A stretch of DNA of 64,000 nucleotides. It comes from Rhizodiscina lignyota. Lineage: Eukaryota; Ascomycota; Dothideomycetes; Aulographales; Rhizodiscinaceae. The stretch covers positions 62,001-126,000 of the forward strand of contig ML978128.1 of NCBI GenBank assembly GCA_010015805.1, read 5' to 3'. Within the stretch, counting starts at the first letter, position 1, and each line of letters begins with the position of its first letter. Below the pieces are notes generated by a model that did no database searches, had not been told where the DNA came from, and worked only from the letters and a program-made list of their open reading frames with translations. This document shows positions 45,381-56,948 of the stretch, piece after piece. Made by a program: the position numbers and the translations under genes.

Positions 45381-45823
45381 ATGACGCTACCATCTCGTCC
45401 TCACCAACGCCTCTCCGAGAGCTCGAACCTTAACCCCTCCTCCTCCCCGACTGCTGTCGACACAAAGCCGCCCGCCAGCCATGCGAATGGAAGTGCTGCT
45501 TCCCAACCCACCTCGCCAATCGCCCGCTCCGCGCGAGAGAATCGACCGTTGCCGCGCCGTCTGACTGCGGCGAATCCAACTCCTTCGTCATCGGAAGTGC
45601 CCCTCAGACCGCCGCTTCTGCCCTTCAGCTCGCGCTCCAGCAGTGCCGTGCCCACCACACGCCTCTCCACCAGCTCGGCCGTGTCGTCTGGAGTCACCAC
45701 GCCTACAAGAAGCCGCTCGCACTCGCTCTGGGGCATTGGCAGCGCTCTGTCCGGCATGGCGACGCAGACTGGCGTGAACCTGCACTCGGCGGCAGACCTG
45801 CTGCGGCAGGCCATGATGCAAAG
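45381..45823 (+). CDS. Upstream coding exon of the SCH9-type gene, or a large upstream ORF
   Basis: ATG at 45381 opens a 147-codon Ser/Pro-rich segment (MTLPSRPHQRLSES). It ends in an ordered part, RSHSLWGIGSALSGMA, then NLHSAADLLRQAMMQ, right at a strong GTACGTGAG donor. A perfect ACTAAC branch site and TTCAG acceptor at 46194 would join it to the leader, where the frame stops (TGA 46214) 36 nt before the kinase ATG. Using a later acceptor at about 46280-46282 instead joins in phase to the kinase coding frame, giving an N-terminally extended isoform. So it is either a 5' exon of a long form or a very large uORF. The composition is clearly coding. Confidence 0.55.
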
Positions 45824-45879
45824 GTACGTGAGCGCGTCTCAGACTCCTCCAATCTGCCCAATTCCCGTCAGCGTCACTC

Positions 45880-45922
<43 letters not shown>

Positions 45923-45923
45923 G
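45880..45923. repeat. AAGC microsatellite in the SCH9 5' intron
   Basis: About 44 bp of tandem AGCA units with one interruption, inside the predicted first intron of the kinase gene. Confidence 0.9.
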
Positions 45924-46212
45924 AGGCCGCATCATCGCTGCCCTATCAATTTGCATTTTGCCAGATTTGCCGCATTCCATTTTCTAGAAGCAAAATCTCC
46001 GCTAGGGCCTATTCCCAAAGCCGTGTGGCTGGGGGCCCTTGCACGCGTCACATGCTGACTTTGCGCGGCGTGCTGGTTCGCCTCTGCCTTCGAGATCTCG
46101 CACTCGAATCGCGCACGGCCACCCGCCCGCCACAGTCATTCGGCTTCTCGCGAGTTCCACTTAACTAACTCCTCTTGCGCACCCTTCTCTTCAGCGTTCT
46201 CCACTCCTCTCC

Positions 46213-46266
46213 ATGAAATCTTCACACCATCATTTTCACATCCACCAACATGGCAGCCGTTGCTAA
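46213..46266 (+). promoter_or_regulatory. Short uORF overlapping the SCH9 start codon
   Basis: ATG at 46213 opens a 17-codon His-rich frame (MKSSHHHFHIHQHGSRC) that ends at TAA 46264-46266. It therefore overlaps the kinase ATG at 46250 in another frame. Such an overlapping uORF would reduce initiation at 46250 when it is on the transcript. Confidence 0.5.
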
Positions 46267-48958
46267 CGCGCCGCGCACCATTAGCAAACCCGCCGAGGAC
46301 ACCGACGTCGACCAAATCGGCTCAACCTCTTCCACTCCACCCGGCGCCGCCACTCCTCGTCCAGACCTCACGGACAAACGTTTGCCTGGAATACTCCACA
46401 CCTATTTTGGGCAGGTTCGTGACTCCCACACATCTAGTCCTCAATCACACCCCAAGGCCTCCCCTCCACAATCTACACCTGCATCACACACAACACCGCG
46501 TAAGACGCAGCAGGAGGAGCAGGGTAGCATGGGCAACACTATGGGTGTCCGTACGCTGCCCACCGCTCCAGCTTCACCTGCGGAAGCGAGTCTCGCCTCA
46601 GATGACATGGCGCCACTCCTTCCACACGAACAATTACAGTTGCCCCTTCGCCCCCAGCCTGCGTCACGAGAGCCCTCTGCAGCATATCCGACGCCTCCAG
46701 TATCGTCTGCGTCATCAATGCACAAGGTGCGACCGGAAGAAGAGCCTGGTGGGATGGGTGTGGGCAGGCTCTCGCTAAATCCTCGCTCGACATCGTCGCA
46801 AGATGGTCCAGCGAAAGAAGGAGTCTTGCCATCATCTACCCGCAGACACACCATCAACTTCTCCAGTCCACTCGCTCTCGTCACCGCGTCCGCACACATT
46901 TCGAATCCTGCAACCCAAATTTCCTCGACTACCCCTTCTAGCCCCATAATCGCAGCATTATCTGCATCGCGGCGCGCATCTCTTTCCAAGTCTCCCATTA
47001 AGGGCAAAGAGCTAACTGAGAGCTCCCTGAGCAATCAGAACACGCCCCCTCAGACACCTCGAACACGTTCGCACGAAGGCAAACCGACTCCATCGAAACG
47101 CTCGCAGTTGATCAAGGAAGCCGAGGAAGCGACGATAGGCCCGGTACTCGGGAAGTTGTCAGTATGCATCACCGAAGGCCGAGGACTGCGTCCAAGTAGC
47201 GATCCGTACGTGGTATGTCAGTTTCAACAGGCCGAGTACATCTCAGAGGGCCCAAGAAACACGGATGATGGATCTCTGGGCACAGGAGCCATACCGATGC
47301 AGAGGTCCGGGAGTGATACCGGCCGACCAAGAGCGATACCAATGAAGAGCAGGCAGAGCAGTCACACAGGACTTCCAGACCTGAATTTGGTCAGGACAGG
47401 AAGCAGACAGGTTACGGATCCCGTCTGGGTGCACGAGGCGACATTGTGAGCACTATTCCTATTTCTAACCATTCGAATCAATGGGTCTATTGCTAATAGC
47501 GATTCCAGTGATGTCGTTGGTGAGCATTCTGAAATCGACATCTCTATATATGATCGCTCTGGTGAGACCTTCATTGGTCATGTCCGGTTTTGCCCTTCTT
47601 TGATTGAATACGACGCGCCTTACGACGCTTGGTTCCACCTCGAGCCTCGAGAAGGTGAAGACGAATCGAACGTAACCGGCGAGATCCACCTGCGGATAAG
47701 TTTCAAAAAGACGGAGAAGAAGCACTATGGTCCACAAGATTTCCAGGTCCTGAAACTCATTGGCAAGGGAACTTTCGGTCAAGTTTTCCAGGTGCGAAAG
47801 AAAGATACGCAGAGAATCTACGCGATGAAGGTGCTGTCTAAGAAGGTGATTGTCCAAAAGAAAGAGGTGGCACACACTCTTGGTGAACGCAACATTCTTG
47901 TCCGCACAGCCATGGCGGACTCGCCCTTCATTGTCGGCCTCAAATTCTCATTCCAGACACCTACTGATCTCTACCTCGTGACCGATTACATGTCTGGCGG
48001 TGAGCTTTTCTGGCATCTGCAGAAAGAGGGCAGGTTTCAGGAACACCGCGCCAAGTTCTACATTGCCGAACTCATCCTTGCTCTCCAGCACCTTCACGAG
48101 CACGACATTGTCTACCGCGATCTCAAACCGGAAAACATCCTTTTGGACGCCAACGGCCATATTGCCCTATGCGATTTTGGCTTGTCCAAGGCCAATCTGG
48201 CAGAAAATGCAACCACAAACACCTTCTGCGGAACCACCGAGTACCTTGCTCCGGAAGTTCTTCTAGACGAGCATGGTTACACGAAGATGGTTGACTTCTG
48301 GTCTCTCGGTGTTCTCGTCTTCGAAATGTGTTGCGGATGGAGTCCTTTCTATGCTGAAGACACACAACAGATGTACAAGAACATAGCATTTGGCAAAGTC
48401 CGCTTCCCCCGCGATGCTCTCTCAAACGAAGGTCGGAACTTCGTCAAAGGACTCCTCAACCGCAACCCGAAGCATCGTCTCGGCGCTGAAGGTGATGCTC
48501 AGCAACTCAAGAACCATCCCTTCTTCAACGATATCGATTGGGACGCACTGGCAAAGAAGAATGTCGTCCCCCCATTCAAGCCTGTCCTCAAGGGCGAACT
48601 AGACGTTTCCAACTTCGACCCAGAGTTCACGAATGCACTCAACAGTGGTGCTGGATCTCTCAATGCACGCGCGGCTGCCATTGCAGGAGCAGTAAATCCC
48701 GCGTCAACACCGCTGTCGCCGACAGTTCAGGCAAACTTCAAAGGCTTCACGTTTGTCGATGAAAGCGCGATGGAGAAGCAATTCGCTAACCACTCTATCA
48801 ATGATGACGATGGCCAAGACCGCATGGACGAGGACAGGGGCGACGATGACTGGGAGATCGTTAGCCGTAATCGCGGTGATCGCATGAGCGGCATCGTACC
48901 CAGCAGCACCACCATGGGCCCAGGCGAGCACGACGATACTGGGTTCCAGATGGACTGA
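46250..48958 (+). CDS. SCH9: SCH9-type AGC serine/threonine kinase with C2 domain
   Basis: Exons 46250-47445 and 47509-48958 (intron 63 nt) give 881 residues. Residues 1-295 are Ser/Thr/Pro-rich. A C2 domain (about 300-450; GKLSVCITEGRGLRPSSDPY, ending near GEIHLRISFKK) is split by the intron. The kinase domain starts near 477 with LIGKGTFGQVFQV and has AMKVLSKK (Lys), VYRDLKPEN (HRD as YRD), CDFGLSK (DFG) and TFCGTTEYLAPE (activation loop with the PDK1-site Thr). The AGC tail carries the turn motif TPLSPTV and hydrophobic motif FKGFTFVDES. This order is diagnostic of Sch9, the TORC1-regulated nutrient kinase. Expression may be tuned by the long leader and upstream frames. Confidence 0.93.
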
Positions 48959-50112
48959 ACGGCCGGTGTACAACGAAACATACACGTCGGGCAGTTGACG
49001 ATGTTAATGTCAACAACTATGTGATTTGAAGGTCGAGGCAGTACACATGTCAACAGCGGGATGGGATGCAATGGAAAAGTTTCTGATTTCGATCTGGATA
49101 CGGATTACCATCGACATGAGCTATGGTGTTGAGGTGGGAACACGACGCGGCGGGTGAACGATGGTCGCGAACGTCCTACGAAGTGACGCTGGACGTCGAA
49201 GCACAATTTTCTCTTAATTCGCTAATAGGCGACTGGGACAATCGGTGAAATGAAGCTGTACAGAAAAGAGAAAATGATACCATCGAATCGCCGACGAACG
49301 TATCCTGTCCCCCAAGCTCACCTTTACGACGACTGCGTAACGAATCGTTTTTCCACTTGCAAACGGCATTCACCTTTTTTTTTCGTAGCCTGGCATTTAC
49401 ATGGTGCTTCGAGGGTCTGCGTATGGCATTGCTTGCATATCTCTGGCTTTTTCTACCCCTTCAAATGAACCTCTATCTTTCAACGAGCTTTTCATAGTGC
49501 TATTTTTCTCATCCCAGCGCCGCACCATTGCCCCTGTGCTTTCGTGCATCCAGCAACACATTGCAATGATTTCCACCATAACCAGTTCCATAAACAGAAT
49601 GGGGTAGCAGTGTGTAAATATGATCTAAATCACAAATTGAGGCACGGTGAAAATACAATGAAGAAATTAAATCAATTTCGTCCCTGGTGACACTTATCTA
49701 GCCACGACACTTGGGACTTCACGACTATTTAACTACACTTCCTAACACACCAATTCGTTTATAAATACCATCTTTTGACCGCTAATATTTCCCCAAATTA
49801 CAAACCTTGATTAGTTTCTACCAACAACGCTCTGCTGATTTCGAACCTCGGTAAGCGGACTCGACGGCCGGCAGAACTCCATAGCTTTCCCCAGACAGCA
49901 CGCGAAAGCCCCGCCTCACCACCACTCACAGCACGCCTTTTGACTCGAGCTGGTTTACCGCCAATTGCCGGGGCGTTCGTGCTTTATACACATATCTCGA
50001 ATCTCTCGGCCACATTTTCGTAGTTAAAGCTTTGGTACTAGCCTTTTGCTATTTCCCCACAAGAGCTTGGACCTAGCTGTATACACGGCACGTGGAAATA
50101 CCTAATCCCACA
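48959..50112. other. Intergenic region, about 1.15 kb
   Basis: 3' flank of SCH9 and promoter of the hydratase gene. It includes a run of nine T at about 49375-49384. No gene is supported. Confidence 0.4.
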
Positions 50113-51281
50113 ATGAGCGGACCAGGCGCTGGATTCGAGTATCCGCGATACGACGTATCATGGCTGAAGAGGGACGTCTTGCTGTTCGCGAACAGCATTG
50201 GGTGCACTGTCGATGAGCTACATTTCCTCTATGTGAGTTTCACCATCTAGTCTCGTCCCAACTCATTGTCTTGCCTGGAAAAAGACAGGCATGAGACACC
50301 AGCACACGTGCTCCCCATAGAGCCCCTTATATACCTTTCTAGCGTGTCGTAATATAACACGCGAACATCCAACTAACCCATCCCTAGGAACTCCACCCCA
50401 ACTTCGCCGCCTTCCCCACCTACCCCATCATCCTGCCCTTCAAGCACACCGACCAGGAGATCATCGACTTCTACAAGCGCAGCGGGGCCGTGCCCATCCC
50501 CGGCGTGCCCAAGTTCGACAACCGCCGCTCGCTCGACGGCGAGCGCCACATCTTCTTCTACAAGCCGCTGCCGCCGACGAGCGCCGGCCGCCAGTTCGAG
50601 ATCCGGAGCAAGGTGCTGGGGGTGTACGACAAGGGCAAGCCGGGCAGTGTGATCGAGACCGAGGTGTTATTGGTGGACAAGGAGACCGGGGAGGTGTATA
50701 GTAAGGTTATTGGGAGTGGGTTTGCGGTGGGTCAGGGTGGGTGGGGTGGACCGAAAGGTTAGTGCTCATTTTTATATGTTTCTGCTGTTTCGCTTGATTA
50801 GCAGTTTGTCTGGAGCAGGTCTGCTAACACAGCACGTATAGGACCAAAGGCCCCAACATACGCCCCTCCCGCGAACAAGAAGCCCGACGCCGTCTTCGTC
50901 TTCCAGACCACGCCGGAAACCGCACACCTCTACCGCCTGAATGGCGACTATAACCCGCTCCACGCCGACCCGGAGCCGGGCAAGAAGATGGGCTTCGGCG
51001 GCGCCATCATGCACGGCCTCTTCTCGTGGAACTCGACCGCACACGGCGTCCTGCAGTGCCTGGGCGGCAGCGACCCGAAGAACCTGAAGGAGTATCAGGC
51101 GCGGTTCGCGAGCCCCGTGAAGCCGGGCGACAAGCTGATCACGGAGATGTGGAGGATGGGCAACCCGGACCGGGAGGGCTTCGAGGAGGTGCGGTTTACG
51201 GTGCGCGTGGAGGGCGGGAAGACGGTGTTGACGAATGGGAGGGCGATTATTAAGGTTGTGGGGGAGAAGAGCAAGCTGTAG
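50113..51281 (+). CDS. Peroxisomal MaoC-like enoyl-CoA hydratase 2
   Basis: Exons 50113-50232, 50388-50757 and 50842-51281 give 309 residues; introns are 155 and 84 nt, both with CTAAC-like branch sites. It has a double hot-dog fold. The N-terminal half (LHPNFAAFPTYPIILPFKH) is the degenerate half. The C-terminal half has the hydratase-2 motif YRLNGDYNPLHADP with the catalytic Asp and His, then GGAIMHGLFSW. The protein ends in EKSKL, a canonical PTS1 signal, so it is imported into peroxisomes. It should hydrate trans-2-enoyl-CoA to the (3R)-hydroxy form, as in the hydratase part of fungal Fox2. Here it is a stand-alone protein. The exons are visibly more GC-rich than neighbouring genes, which suggests strong codon bias. 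Confidence 0.9.
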
Positions 51282-51570
51282 ATAGGCGCGTGATCTATAT
51301 TGAAAAAGTCTGGTCAGCTTTGATCCATTCTCGATTGATGAATCGCATTTCAAGAGTTCCTAATGCCTGATACTTCGTGGCAGGGATGATGCGACTAAGA
51401 AGGGCAGATCCACGTGCCGCCTTACCGGAATAAGCAAGGGATACAATTATAGCGTTGGGGGATGACGGGAGCTAGTAATCCACCATCTCCCGTTTCTTTC
51501 AGTTTTGCTCTCTATTCTCGACTAAAGTATGCATGAGGATACCTTATAGCACTGTCGAAGAAGAGAGACT

Positions 51571-53501
51571 ATGCCGAAGCCGACCGTTGAACATGCCGAA
51601 GACGATGACCACCACTCGGACCACGAGTCTGTGGGATCAGATGAACTCGAGGCGACGGAAACTCAGCCGCTGCGGACCCCGTCAAGAGAAGGGCTGGCAG
51701 ACGATGTTGCCGAGTTCGCCAGAGGCTACAACCTCATGCACAAGCTGGAGATATTTGAAAAAGCAGCAGCTTTGATTCAAAGTAGCACTGCCATCGAGGA
51801 CATCCCCAGCATCACGGACGAGGAGATCGCGGCACTGCGGCGAGAGACGGAGCGCAAATGGAGCCAGCCGAAGATGTTGTACTTTACCATCCTCGTTTGT
51901 TCAATTGGCGCTATCGAGCAAGGCTGGGCCCAAACGAGCATGAATGGCGCCAACTTGTATTTCCCTAGGGAGTTCGGCATTGGATCACCGAGTCCAAGGG
52001 ACAAGCTTATCGTTGGATTGATTAACAGTGGCATATATCTCAGTACTGGGATCATGTGAGACTGCCATCTCCACTTGAAGCTTTGTACTGATCGTAGCAG
52101 CGGTGCCTGGCTTTCCGAGCCTATCAATCGTCGAGTTGGACGGAGAGGAGCAATCTTTATGGCCAGCTGGGTGTGCCTAATTTCCAACATTGCATCTGCT
52201 CTTAGCGGAAGTTGGCTCGTACTATTACTCTTTCGCGTCCTTCTAGGAGTCGGGCTTGGTATAGACGCGAGCACCGTATCGGTCTTCGCCGCCGAGTGTG
52301 CTCCTTCCGCCATAAGAGGTGGGCTCGCCGTGTCATGGCAGATGTGGGTAGCCTTTGGCATATTCTTAGGCTTTGTTGCGAATGTGGCAGTCTATGATGT
52401 GAGCCTCCCTGCGAATCCTGTCAGGGATACTTAATTGACGATGCACAGTTCCCAAATCCATGGAGGCTACAACTGGCTGCACCACTTCTTCCGACAATAC
52501 CGCTCCTCATTATGGTCTTTATGAGTCCGGAGTCCCCCGCTTGGTATATCAAGAGCGAGGCACGCTACGATCTAGCATTCCGTTCCCTATGTAAACTGCG
52601 CAACACAGAGTTGCAGGCAGCCAAAGAGGTGTATGCAGCTTACTTGCAGCATCAAGCTAAAGGCATCGCTCCAGAAGCAAAGTCGTCCTTCTTGACGAAG
52701 ATGGTTGAGCTGGTCTCCGTTCCACGTATACGGCGAGCGACCATTGCTTCGTACACTGTCATGCTTTCACAGCAGCTTTGCGGGATCAACATAATCGCAT
52801 TCTACTCCTCGTCGATCTTCGTTGATGCTGGCTTCTCCGATTTCGGCGCTCTCCTAGCATCTTGCATATTCGGCTTTGTCAACTTTGTCGGCGCTTTTCC
52901 GGCAGTTTGGACAATGGACACTCTGGGGCGACGGTCGCTTCTGCTTTTGACTCTGCCCTTCATGGCGTTGACCATGTTTGCGGCCGGCTTAAGCTTCAGT
53001 ATCCCAGAGGATAACCCAGCACACTTTGCCCTCTTGGCGACGATGATCTATCTCTTCTGCGCCGAGTATTCGCCTGGAATGGGGCCAGTACCAAGCGCAT
53101 ACTCAGCGGAGGTATTCCCGCTATCGAACCGCGACGTCGGAATGAGTCTAGCGGTGGCAACCGCCAACGTCTGGGCTGCAGTGCTCTCGTTGACCTTCCC
53201 TAGGATCATGGAAGCTCTCAGGCCGCAAGGCGCCTTTACGCTCTATGCGGCGTTGAATGTCGTGGCGGTTATTTTGGTGTTCTTCTTTGTTCCGGAGACG
53301 AAGCGGAAATCCTTGGAGGAGTTGGACGAGGTATTTTCCGTGCCCACGAGAACGTTCGTTAGGTATCAGACGACAGAGTATTTGCCATGGTTCGTACGTC
53401 GGTATATTCTGAGGCAGAAGGGGGCAGAGCTGAGACCGCTTGGACTTGGTGGAGAATATAGACAGGTCGGCCAGGAAGACGATGACGATGAGGAATCGTA
53501 A
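51571..53501 (+). CDS. MFS sugar transporter
   Basis: Exons 51571-52055, 52098-52398 and 52449-53501 encode 612 residues; introns are 42 and 50 nt and in phase. A long acidic N-terminus of about 100 residues precedes twelve predicted membrane segments. Sugar-porter marks are present: INRRVGRRGAIF (loop 2-3), MSPESPAWYIK after segment 6, QQLCGINIIAFYSS in segment 7 and PETKRKSLEELDEVF after segment 12. The C-terminal tail is acidic (EDDDDEES). It probably imports sugars or polyols at the plasma membrane. The substrate cannot be told from sequence. The start is the first ATG of the open frame. Confidence 0.87.
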
Positions 53502-54355
53502 GGAACTCGAGAATCTCGGGGGTGTGCTACTCAAAACCATGCTCCTGGAATATCATTTGAAAGGGAATGAAAATATCAAGATATAACATTTACCCAATTA
53601 TTATATATGCTTAAAGCCGTTGTTAGCAAGCGGCCCGAACATTATTTCGCTCTCTGCTCGATCTTCTGGATGTCTCTCGCCCCACCGAGAGCTTGAGAAT
53701 TCTCTGCCAATTTTCCAATTGTCGCAGTCCAAAAAGCGCCAAGATCTTGAGATTGCATTTTCTATATTCCCTAGCTGTTCGTCATCAGGGCAGCCACACG
53801 GACATGAAGGATCGAAGATGCTTACTCCGAGACACGCAAGGACCACCGCGAAGTAGTTTGAGGCTCTGTGGTGGCAGTGCGGAGTAAGATCACCACCTTA
53901 GACTTGACTGCGTATCAATGATTATCGCCACAGTTTTTGTGCAGTATTCTCCCAGTGTTTCATCAGGCTATTATCCAGTCGACTGTGACACGGTTACACG
54001 GAAGAGGCGAGTTTCGAGCGCTTTTCCATGTATAAAGAAAATGTGCGTGATTGGACAATGAAAGCACTCGCCACCCCCTGTGTTGCTATTTTCGGCGAAA
54101 TTCGATAGCTCCAGGTCCGCACTCAGCCAAACGCCCATCGGCTCTCCATTGTCCAACTCGCCGCCGCTATGCGTCTATCACGAGGTTTGTGCCGCCGTCA
54201 CTGCCTTCTTCTGGCACCGGCTTGCGACTTGTCCTCGCGGCTATCTTTCTTTATAACCTGAACAGTTCCTCGCAGACGATCCTTCTAGTCACACCTTGCC
54301 AACAACAATCAACCTTCAGCCTCAAGCTACAAACTTCTAGCAGAATTCGGACAAG
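53502..54355. other. Intergenic region
   Basis: 3' flank of the transporter and promoter/leader of the GPI-type gene; no other gene supported. Confidence 0.35.
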
Positions 54356-54933
54356 ATGAGAGTCCTCCTTCCCTTCCTCTTCGCGGTGACTGCGCTGGCC
54401 GTGACGTAAGCTCCCCAGTACATTGCATTCCAAATTGCGGATAGGATTTATAAAACTGACTGTTTCACTCTAGGACGAGTCCCAACGCGTGGGACTCTGC
54501 TGCGTCAGTCACCACTCCTTCGGACTACCCTTCTGCTACCTCTTCTACGGGTACATCAGACTCCGGTTCGTCAGATTCCGCTTCAACCTCTGCCGATACC
54601 TCTGTCAACACCAAAAGCCCTCCTCCAGTCCCTGCCTTTGTTCCGGCGTCGGAAGCCGCGACGGCCTCGTCCCTCACGGCGGCCTCGGGAGTAACTCAGA
54701 TCACAGGCACACATCATTCGGCTTCTACAACGAAGGATACCTCGAGCATAAGCAAGGCTCCACAGGACGCGTCGCCGACTTCCCTCAGCACGTCTGCGTC
54801 TAGCACGGACTCTGGCTCTTCTTCAGCCAGTGCTGCGAGCCAGACGTCTTCGAGCGTGAGCACTGCTGGAGCTGCGATTGCTACGGCTATGCCTGCCGCC
54901 CTGGGCTTGGTGGGCCTGATATTTGCTCTTTGA
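54356..54933 (+). CDS. Ser/Thr-rich secreted protein, probably GPI-anchored
   Basis: Exons 54356-54405 and 54474-54933 (68-nt intron) give 169 residues. Exon 1 encodes almost only the signal peptide MRVLLPFLFAVTALAVT. The mature part is nearly all Ser, Thr, Ala, Asp and Pro, without cysteines, so it is probably heavily O-glycosylated. The C-terminus AAIATAMPAALGLVGLIFAL is a hydrophobic GPI-attachment tail. It resembles cell-wall mannoproteins. No enzymatic motif is present; function is unknown. Confidence 0.65.
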
Positions 54934-55504
54934 GTTGCTGCCATAATACCAGCACTTTTGGCCCCTTTCGATTCCGCCTGTATCGATTATACCAGATGAG
55001 CGTGGAGTTTCGTGCGTTACGGATTCTGGTAATTTTACAGTCACATAGGGTGTACAAAAATACCAATTTGGCCAGCACAGCACTTTCATCCAAAGCATAT
55101 GTGTTTGAGACAACGAGAACACTGTAATGCAGGAACTCGGTCTGTCCCTTAGTTGATGTTTCGAAACTGTACGGCGCGACATGACTCCTCACGATTGAAA
55201 TTTCCAAGCCCGATTCAAAATGTTGCGGAGGGGCAGTAAGTTTACAGGTGATGCCAATGTCTCTGCTATAGTATTTATGATTTTATCGCTACGTGGAAAT
55301 CCGCAATGGAGCTGCATCTTTTCTCTGTTTCATTGATTGTCTTCCATCAAAGGCTTGCTTCATATGCACATGAAGCTCCTATGATGATTTGCTTCATTGT
55401 CCTATCAAGTGCATGATGTGTTGGACAAACTTTATGAAGAGTATATATATCTCTGATTTTTACACTCTCTTGAATGTCTTTTTTATCTTCATTGGCCGTT
55501 TACG
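54934..55504. other. Intergenic region
   Basis: TATATATATC at 55442-55451, about 60 bp before the ATPase ATG, is a plausible TATA element. Otherwise nothing is seen. Confidence 0.4.
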
Positions 55505-56172
55505 ATGGAAGAAATCACCGTGACACCACCTGCAAAACCTGAAAACATCTACATCATCGGCGTGCCCAATGCACGGGCAAAACGACACTCGTGGAAGCTC
55601 TAAGAGATTACTTCTCACGCGTCTCATACCAGAACAAGCCCGAGATCATCGACGAAGTCGCACGTGTGTATTTCCACGAATGGGGTATCACTCGTGAAAA
55701 GAGGAACGCTACTGCAGACATTGCTTTAAAGCATCAACGGATTATTTTGGGAAGACAAAATGCGACAGAAGAGCGTGCACTGGATGACAATGAGTGGTAC
55801 ATCTCTGATCGCTCGGCCATCGATGCGCTAGTGTACGCTCCCAACAATGAAGGAAGAGCAGCTCTATTGAGAACCAAGGATTTCGAAGAGATGGAAGTGA
55901 GAATGAAGAATTCTCTGGTTGTACTGTGTGAGGCGCCGTGTAGCTGGGGTATGAAGGATGATGGAGTGAGAGGCATCCCGGAGAGTAAGAGGGCATGGAA
56001 GAAGATAAGCGACGACTTCAAACAGGTGCTTGGCGAGCGGAACATTACGTTCTGCACATTGGGTGAGGGCTTTGAACATGTTCTGCTTAGACGGAATATG
56101 GTTTTGAAATGGTGGTCGATGTCACGAGAAGGGAGGTTTGGGGAGAGAGTGACTTGGCCATCACGTCTTTGA
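55505..56172 (+). pseudogene. AAA_28 (NadR/Ttd14-like) P-loop ATPase, frameshifted in the P-loop
   Basis: The ATG at 55505 gives MEEITVTPPAKPENIYIIGVPN, then leaves the family pattern and stops after about 32 codons. In the next frame the protein resumes exactly at TGKTTLVEALRDYFSRVSYQ and stays open to 56172. That half has DEVARVYFHEWGITR, WYISDRSAIDALVYA (Walker-B-like) and the C-terminal half of AAA_28 proteins. The shift lies at about 55570-55575, inside the Walker A motif. Either the gene is recently broken or the assembly has a one-base error. No intron can explain such a small offset. The rest shows no decay, which favours an error or a very young mutation. Confidence 0.65.
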
Positions 56173-56948
56173 GTCTGTTGGTGACGACCTTTGAAATTTC
56201 GGAATAGATGTTCGTGAATCAACTTGCAAGTCCTTCCTCTCTCGCACAATCTAACGTATGCAAAGGTTTCGTGAAGACGTAGATAGGCCCCGCTAGACAG
56301 AGGTCACCCTGTCCAATGGTTATCAGTTCTTTTGACATCGCAAAATTCCTTCACTGTGCAATTAAATAAACACTTTCCCACAAGAAGAGCAGGTGAGTGA
56401 GAGGGTGCAATGTTCTTGGTACCGGAAATCCATGATTAGGTCAGTGGCAAAAGTACTCTGGGCTGATAGGTAAGTTCCGATCAATGGACGTTAGACAGTT
56501 TCACGCACACCTCTTCCAGCAAATTGAACCAGTAATGTCTCGATCCTTGCAAGTGAAAATTTTCGGGAAAACTGAGAAAAAGGTCGGCGGCAGATCCGAG
56601 CGCTCACGTTACGGATCGTCTTTCCCCGGGCGGGATAGCGCAAGAGTACTATAGTGGAACCAACGGGATCACTCCGCACTGATGGAGGAAAAGTTTCGCT
56701 CCAGTGCATACTCATATCAGTTAGAGCGACGGCACTTATCGAATGATTTATATTTGAGCCTCATGACGAATGGTTAGGTGCAACATTCCTGCTTCAGCTC
56801 TCTTGTCCAACTTTTCCTTCTCATAGCGCTGGATCCACCTCTGGATTGAATTTCAAAAGCTGTGTTTCGTCCTATTATTAATTCACCATCTTTTGACGGT
56901 CAGAGAGACAAGCTCGCATCACTTCTGACGGGAAACCGAGAGACAAGC
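56173..56948. other. Intergenic region
   Basis: No gene is supported. The GMC frame stays open upstream to about 56862 without an ATG. Confidence 0.35.
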
